Below, one piece after another: positions 59,478 through 64,000 of a DNA stretch of 64,000 nucleotides. The notes under the pieces are model-generated. The model was not told where the DNA came from and ran no database searches. It was given only the letters and a program-made list of their open reading frames with translations. The stretch is taken from contig JBLXDM010000002.1 of NCBI GenBank assembly GCA_048264125.1, positions 465,093-529,092 on the forward strand. The letters are read 5' to 3'. This stretch comes from M1-B18 sp048264125 (lineage in GTDB: Bacteria; Bacillota; Clostridia; Peptostreptococcales; Natronincolaceae). Each line of letters begins with the position of its first letter. The stretch's first letter is position 1. Both the position numbers and the translations under genes were made by a program.

Positions 59478-61934
59478 TTAATGTGTTGGCTTAAAGCCTC
59501 TTAGTCTTAAGGCATTGGTCACGACTGAAACAGAGCTTAATGCCATAGCCCCTGCTGCATATATCGGATTTAATAGGGGACCTCCTAATGCATATAACAG
59601 GCCTGCTGCAATCGGAATACCCAAGGTATTGTAGCCAAAGGCCCAAAATAGGTTCTGTTTAATATTTCTAATGGTACTCTTGCTTAGCTGAATGGCAGTA
59701 ACAACATCCATCAGATCACTCTTCATTAATACGATATCTGCAGATTCCATCGCAACATCGGTTCCTGAGCCTATTGCAATCCCAACATCTGCCTGTGCCA
59801 AGGCTGGTGCATCATTTATTCCATCTCCAACCATGGCAACCCTATTATTCTGCTGCTGCAGCTTCTTAACCTCATTGGCCTTATCCTCCGGTAAAACCTC
59901 CGCCAGTACGAGGTCAATTCCTACCTGCTTCGCAATAGCTGCTGCAGTTCTCTTATTGTCCCCGGTAATCATGGCCACCTGAATCCCCATTTTATGCAGC
60001 TTTTCAATGGCCCTTTTACTGTTTTCCTTTACGACGTCGGCAACGGCTATGATACCCACCAGCTGATTGTTTACGGCGATATACATAGGGGTTTTACCGT
60101 CGCTGGCCAGCTTGTCGGAGGCCTCCTCCATATCTATATCCACCTGCTTCTCCACCATCAGCTTTTTATTTCCCAATAATATAATTTTATCATCAATTGT
60201 TACGACGATGCCATGGCCGGGTATAGACATGAAATCTTTTACTGCCCTTAGCTCCAGATCCTTTTCCTGTGCTGCCTTTACTATCGCCTCTCCCAGTGGA
60301 TGCTCTGAGCCCTTCTCTGCTGAGGCTGCCAATATCAACAGCTCCTCCTGTAGTATGGTATCCTTTACCACTATATCTGTAACCGTTGGTTTTCCTTCTG
60401 TAATTGTACCTGTTTTATCGAAGACCACTGTCTTTACCTTGTGGGCGGTTTCCAGGGCCTCTCCCCCCTTAATCAAAACGCCATACTCAGCACCCTTACC
60501 AGTACCCACCATGATGGCCGTTGGTGTGGCAAGACCGAGGGCGCAGGGGCAAGCAATAACCAATACCGCTATAAATATTGTCAGAGCAAATACTGCAGAA
60601 TGTCCTGTTAAGTACCAGGCTAGGGCAGCAATTATTGCTATTGCTATTACCACCGGTACAAAATAGCCTGAAATGATATCCGCCATCTTTGCAATTGGTG
60701 CCTTAGTGCCCTGGGCATCCTCCACCAGCTTAATAATCTGTGCCAAGGCAGTATCCTTGCCTACCTTAGTGGCTTCAAATTTAATTGAACCATTTTTATT
60801 TATACTTCCTCCCACCACTGAATCCCCCTGCTTCTTTTCAACAGGAATGCTCTCTCCCGTCAGCATTGATTCATCGATAGAGGTATATCCGTCTACAACC
60901 CTGCCGTCTACGGGGATTTTTTCCCCGGGCTTTACCAGAATAATATCGCCTACTTCAACCTCTTCTATCGGTATGACTATCTCCTGGCCCTCCTGTAGGA
61001 CAACCGCCGTCTTGGGCTGCATTCCCATCAGCTTTTTAATCGCCTCTGAGGTTTTGCCCTTTGAAACCATCTCTAGGTATTTTCCTAATAAAATCAAGGT
61101 GATAATGACTGCTGCTGTTTCAAAGTACAGCTCATCCACCATGGCGGTGTTTCCCTGCATTATTTCAAAGATGGCGTAAACACCATAAATATATGCAGCA
61201 CTGGTGCCTATGGCAATCAAGGAGTCCATATTGGGACTTCTTCTTATTAGAGACTTAAAGCCTACGGTATAGAAGCGATATCCTGCTATCATAACCGGTG
61301 TAGTAAATATTATCTGGAATAATGCAAAATTCATGGGATTATGATGAGGGTTCAAGAACATCGGCAGTGGCGCCTTCAGCATATGCCCCATGGTTACATA
61401 TAAAAGCGGCGCAGTTATTATTGCTGCCACCAGAAATTTGTACCAAAGGGTCTTTATCTCCTTCTCTCGCTTTTCCTTTTCCTTGTCTGTCTTGTCCTCG
61501 GCCTCCAGCTCCAGAGGCTTGTAGCCGGCCTTTTCAATAGCCTGCTTGATCTGGGATATTCTAAGCTCAGTGCTATCGTATTTTATGGTTGCCTTTTCTG
61601 TAGCAAAATTCACGGATACATATTCTACACCGCTTAGCTTTTTAAGGGACCTTTCAACTGCTGCAGCGCATGCGCCACAGGTCATACCCCCAATGGGTAT
61701 AGCTATCTCTCTTAGCGCCTTTTCTTCCACCAAGACGTATCCGCTCTTATCAACTCTTTGTATAATATCCTCTACCTTTAATTTCTCCTCATCAAATTCC
61801 ACTGAAAGCTTCTCAGTTGCATAATTTACACCAGCAGCTATTATACCCTCCAGCTTTAATACGCTTCTTTCAATGTTTTTAGCGCAGGCTGCACAGGTCA
61901 TGCCTTCTATATTAAAGCTTTTTTTAATACTCAT
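59478..61934 (-). CDS. copA: Cu(I)-exporting P1B-type ATPase
   Basis: 818-aa copper pump. Two N-terminal metal-binding domains with GMTCAACAKN (about 10) and GMTCGACAAA (about 83); membrane CPC motif VIACPCALGLATPTAIMVG (about 479); phosphorylation site DKTGTITEG (about 523); TGES; and GDGINDAPALAQADVG (about 710). The CPCALGLATP context and the YN/MxxSS-type last helices (GYNTLGIPIAAG and MALSSVSVVTNALRLR) define the Cu(I) subgroup. Regulated with csoR and copZ through the upstream operator. Confidence 0.97.
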   Translation of the reverse strand: MSIKKSFNIEGMTCAACAKNIERSVLKLEGIIAAGVNYATEKLSVEFDEEKLKVEDIIQRVDKSGYVLVEEKALREIAIPIGGMTCGACAAAVERSLKKLSGVEYVSVNFATEKATIKYDSTELRISQIKQAIEKAGYKPLELEAEDKTDKEKEKREKEIKTLWYKFLVAAIITAPLLYVTMGHMLKAPLPMFLNPHHNPMNFALFQIIFTTPVMIAGYRFYTVGFKSLIRRSPNMDSLIAIGTSAAYIYGVYAIFEIMQGNTAMVDELYFETAAVIITLILLGKYLEMVSKGKTSEAIKKLMGMQPKTAVVLQEGQEIVIPIEEVEVGDIILVKPGEKIPVDGRVVDGYTSIDESMLTGESIPVEKKQGDSVVGGSINKNGSIKFEATKVGKDTALAQIIKLVEDAQGTKAPIAKMADIISGYFVPVVIAIAIIAALAWYLTGHSAVFALTIFIAVLVIACPCALGLATPTAIMVGTGKGAEYGVLIKGGEALETAHKVKTVVFDKTGTITEGKPTVTDIVVKDTILQEELLILAASAEKGSEHPLGEAIVKAAQEKDLELRAVKDFMSIPGHGIVVTIDDKIILLGNKKLMVEKQVDIDMEEASDKLASDGKTPMYIAVNNQLVGIIAVADVVKENSKRAIEKLHKMGIQVAMITGDNKRTAAAIAKQVGIDLVLAEVLPEDKANEVKKLQQQNNRVAMVGDGINDAPALAQADVGIAIGSGTDVAMESADIVLMKSDLMDVVTAIQLSKSTIRNIKQNLFWAFGYNTLGIPIAAGLLYALGGPLLNPIYAAGAMALSSVSVVTNALRLRGFKPTH

Positions 61935-61949
61935 CTCGACCCTCTCCTT

Positions 61950-62249
61950 CTACTTAATCAGCTTCTTTACTGTTTTCAGTAATTCCTCTACAGCCATATC
62001 GTCTCCGGCTTTTACCTGCTTGACGATACAGTTTTTAAAATGACTCTCCAGCAGTACAACAGCTATGGAGCTTAAGGCTGATCTGGAGGCCTCTATCTGA
62101 TTTATAACCTCATCACAATAGGTACCCTTCTCAATCATCGTCTTTATTCCTCTGATTTGCCCTTCAACTCTGCTGAGGCGATCTATCACAGACTTCTGAA
62201 CCCTTAAGGATTCCTCCGTCGGTTGCTTATGGCTATGATTGTTTTCCAT
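61950..62249 (-). CDS. csoR: Copper-sensing repressor CsoR
   Basis: All-helical DNA-binding repressor of 99 aa. The Cu(I) ligand triad is present: Cys45 (GTYCDEV), His70 and Cys74 (ESHFKNC). RVEGQIRGIKTMIEKG is the family signature. AAGGGAGGG precedes the ATG. First gene of the copper operon, with its probable operator 27 bp upstream. Confidence 0.95.
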   Translation of the reverse strand: MENNHSHKQPTEESLRVQKSVIDRLSRVEGQIRGIKTMIEKGTYCDEVINQIEASRSALSSIAVVLLESHFKNCIVKQVKAGDDMAVEELLKTVKKLIK

Positions 62250-62274
62250 ATCAAACCCTCCCTTCTATAAAGAA

Positions 62275-62299
62275 TATACCATACCCCCCTATGGTATGT
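62275..62299 (-). promoter_or_regulatory. CsoR operator
   Basis: Perfect palindrome TACCATA-CCCCCC-TATGGTA (62277-62296), the GC-rich-centre type (ATACC...GGTAT) bound by CsoR proteins, immediately upstream of csoR. Confidence 0.8.
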
Positions 62300-62339
62300 A
62301 AAGCGTTATTTTCTATTTTCTTTTTTTAAAATTCCATAT

Positions 62340-62365
62340 AAAAACCGACTATCCCTGACAGTCGG
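62340..62365 (-). terminator. Terminator of the first L25/Ctc gene
   Basis: Stem CCGACT/AGTCGG (62345-62350 with 62360-62365), then TTTTTAT on the minus strand. Confidence 0.85.
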
Positions 62366-62374
62366 CCTCCTTCT

Positions 62375-62947
62375 TTATATTTCTTCTGTAGCATCAGCTA
62401 TGCTCTGACCAACGGTTACTGATGCAATAATAGTATTGGGGTCATGAACTATGTGGAATTCTGCTCCATACTCCATATCTGCCACCTTGAGGGTATCTCC
62501 CGGCTTAAAGCTAGATATATCAAACTCAAACTTCTTAGGAATACTACCGGCAAGGCATTGCACCTCAACCTCCTTCATCTGCTGCTGAAGGGTTACATTT
62601 CCTCTCTCTATATGTTGCTTTCCGCTTAGGACTATTGGTACCTTTGCAATTATTTTTTGATCGTGGGCTACCTTTTGAAAATCAATATGTATTACTTCCT
62701 TGGTAATTGGGTTCACCTGTATCTCCTTAATTAGAGCTGTATAGGCCTCTCCCCCGATATTTAAAGTGACCAAAGAATTGGTATCCCCGCTTCTCATTAA
62801 AACCTCTACATCTTTTTTCTCCAGCTTAACCGGCAATGTATTCATGTCCTTTCCGTAGATGACAGAGGGTACATAGCCCTCCTCTCTAACCCTATGGCTG
62901 GTGTTTTTGCCTACGTGGCTCCTTACCTCACTATTTAAAGTATTCAT
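62375..62947 (-). CDS. 50S ribosomal protein L25 / general stress protein Ctc (copy A)
   Basis: 190-aa Ctc-type L25, which binds 5S rRNA. N-terminal L25 domain (about 1-90: VREEGYVPSVIYGKDMNTLP in parts; LIKEIQVNPITKEVIHIDF in parts) and TL5 C-terminal beta domain (about 95-190). The start at 62947 follows AAGAGGTGC; the upstream ATG at 63025 would add 26 unlikely residues. It is a tandem neighbour of a second L25 gene, about 260 bp downstream of it. Confidence 0.9.
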   Translation of the reverse strand: MNTLNSEVRSHVGKNTSHRVREEGYVPSVIYGKDMNTLPVKLEKKDVEVLMRSGDTNSLVTLNIGGEAYTALIKEIQVNPITKEVIHIDFQKVAHDQKIIAKVPIVLSGKQHIERGNVTLQQQMKEVEVQCLAGSIPKKFEFDISSFKPGDTLKVADMEYGAEFHIVHDPNTIIASVTVGQSIADATEEI

Positions 62948-63023
62948 ATAACAGCACCTCTTTTCACTATTTATTAGTGGATTATCTCCAATAACAAGAG
63001 TTTTATACAGAGGATGGCGAAGC

Positions 63024-63080
63024 ATTAGGGAATAACGAAATTATTAGTGAATAGCGAAATCATTAGTGAATAGCGAATAG
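63024..63080. repeat. Three 19-bp direct repeats (ATTAGTGAATAGCGAAAT type)
   Basis: Units start at 63024, 63043 and 63062; the first is less exact. Related inverted sequence (CACTATTCACTATT and TATTCACTATT) stands at about 63159-63187, so the terminator in between is flanked by complementary repeats. Such GTGAATAG tracts are common intergenic low-complexity repeats. Confidence 0.65.
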
Positions 63081-63107
63081 TGAATAACGCAAAAGAATAA
63101 AAAACAC

Positions 63108-63155
63108 TAAAAAGCCTACAGAAAATCTACTATTGATTTTCCATAGGCCTTTGTT
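63108..63155 (-). terminator. Terminator of the second L25/Ctc gene
   Basis: Long stem: AAGCCTA with TAGGCCTT plus GAAAATC with GATTTTC (about 63112-63128 with 63135-63152); T-rich tail on the minus strand. Confidence 0.75.
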
Positions 63156-63209
63156 TTACACTATTCACTATTATCTATTCACTATTTATCTCTCTTTGTT
63201 CACTATGAT

Positions 63210-63788
63210 TTATTCAATATCATTTGACACCTTTGACGTATACACTAAGGATGCTACTATTGCACCCCTATCATGTAGTATTTCAATATTTTCATCAGCG
63301 GCTATACTCAGATCGTTAATTGTTATAACAGCTCTATCCTTTAATATCCTCGCATCCACTTCTACTTTTTCCGGTAGGTATTTGGGATATGTATAAATTT
63401 CAACCTCAGACAGTCTAAGTTGAACTATCTCACTACTAGACTCTACAGCTTCCTTATTATTAACATGGATAGGGAAGGCTAATTTAACCCTATCATTGTC
63501 ATTTAGCTTTTGAAGATCTACATGCAATAGCTGCTGTTTTATGATATCTCTTTGGATTTCCTTAATAACCGCATAATGCCTTTCTCCATTGTAATCTAAG
63601 CCTAATCTGCTGCTGGTGCCAAACTGAGCCAGTAACTTTTCCAGTTCCTTTTCCTTTAGAAAAACCTTTTCTGTCTTTTTTCCCCTGCTGTAAAGAATTG
63701 CCGGAACATTACCAATCTTTCTTTCCTTAGATATTGGATTTTTCCCTACTGTTTCTCTGGCAATAGCTTCTAATACAGGTGTTGCCAT
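63210..63788 (-). CDS. L25/Ctc-like protein (copy B, divergent)
   Basis: 192-aa second member of the L25/TL5 family: N-terminal RKIGNVPAILYSRGKK (about 24) and HYAVIKEIQRDIIKQQLLHVDLQ (in parts, about 66), then a beta-rich C-terminal domain. It lies upstream of copy A on the same strand. The two differ strongly in sequence, pointing to an old duplication or different partners. GAAAGGGGAG precedes the ATG. Confidence 0.85.
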   Translation of the reverse strand: MATPVLEAIARETVGKNPISKERKIGNVPAILYSRGKKTEKVFLKEKELEKLLAQFGTSSRLGLDYNGERHYAVIKEIQRDIIKQQLLHVDLQKLNDNDRVKLAFPIHVNNKEAVESSSEIVQLRLSEVEIYTYPKYLPEKVEVDARILKDRAVITINDLSIAADENIEILHDRGAIVASLVYTSKVSNDIE

Positions 63789-63923
63789 TTATAATCTCCC
63801 CTTTCCAGTTGTAAAAAATGTCTTCATTATTATTAAATCAAAAAATTGCGAAAATTACAAATCATTTATTTCCTTATATTTCAAATTATGCAGTTATAAA
63901 TAATAAAAGCCCATCTCCCGTAG

Positions 63924-64000
63924 TGATATGCTCCCCTTATGGTAGACAGTTTAAATAAAAAAAACTGTTTACTGAAGGAGGAGTATATTTTTATGGGACG
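63924..64000 (+). mobile_element. Probable left end of an IS3-like insertion sequence
   Basis: TGATATGCTCCCCTTATGG followed by TAGACAGTTT resembles the left terminal repeats of IS3-family elements (TG...CCCC...GGTAGACA). A strong AAGGAGGAG and an ATG follow 51-72 bp inside, as expected for the first transposase frame. The element runs off the window, so this is tentative. Confidence 0.4.
63993..64000 (+). CDS. Start of a gene cut by the window end, probably transposase OrfA
   Basis: ATGGGACG: only Met-Gly and part of the next codon (Arg) are visible. The AAGGAGGAG site 8 bp before it is strong. Its identity rests only on the IS-like sequence upstream. Confidence 0.35.

Overview
The window is chromosomal DNA of an AT-rich, spore-forming anaerobic Firmicute of class Clostridia. 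Markers for this are spmA/spmB, a Gin-type sigma-G inhibitor, abrB with Spo0A boxes, a YabE-like G5/3D protein, SigI/RsgI, an anaerobic-type cbi pathway, and T-box, c-di-GMP-II and cobalamin riboswitches. An Alkaliphilus/Natronincola-like lineage is my best guess from overall gene style; it is an inference. No rRNA or tRNA gene was seen. Most genes lie on the minus strand.

From 1 to 35.2 kb the gene order follows, in pieces, the Bacillus subtilis block csfB - yaaO - tmk - darA - holB - ricT - yabB - rsmI - abrB - metS - tatD - yabE - rnmV - rsmA. Lineage-specific cassettes are inserted into it: a SipW/TasA-like surface cluster (3.3-8.7 kb), a CAP-domain secreted protein and an HD-GYP protein (9.2-11.7 kb), spmAB/pncB/cca (16-20 kb), a secreted beta-repeat protein, a Zn/Cd efflux operon (cadA plus an ArsR regulator), sigI-rsgI, and a thioredoxin-fold lipoprotein that lacks its cysteines (22.7-29.8 kb).

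The most interesting cassette is the surface cluster. A c-di-GMP-II riboswitch overlapping an intrinsic terminator precedes sipW. Then come two TasA/camelysin-like proteins with SipW-type signals, an SLH-anchored partner, and a coiled-coil protein ending in a 13-copy Ser-Glu-Thr repeat. This looks like a c-di-GMP-switched extracellular fibre or matrix system tethered to the S-layer, with a possible extra 87-codon gene wedged between sipW and the first fibre protein.

From 36.3 to 53.1 kb lies an 18-gene tetrapyrrole/cobalamin operon on the minus strand, led by a promoter, a cobalamin riboswitch and a terminator: cbiX, hemA, precorrin-2 dehydrogenase, hemC, cobA-hemD fusion, hemB, hemL, cbiA, pduX-like, cbiC, cbiD, cbiE, cbiT, cbiL, cbiF, cbiG, cbiH, cbiJ. 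It covers the steps from glutamyl-tRNA to cobyrinic acid a,c-diamide; hemE/hemN, cbiB, cbiP and cobU/S are not here.

From 53.2 to 64 kb are a VTT-domain membrane protein, a two-component system whose response regulator carries an in-frame TGA 25 codons before its expected end, a secreted repeat protein, a ThiF/MoeB-like enzyme, mltG, a copper operon (csoR-copA-copZ with a palindromic operator), two tandem L25/Ctc paralogues, and at the right edge the probable left end of an IS3-like insertion sequence. A family of five structured intergenic repeats, all in one orientation, and one near-perfect REP-like palindrome are scattered through the window.
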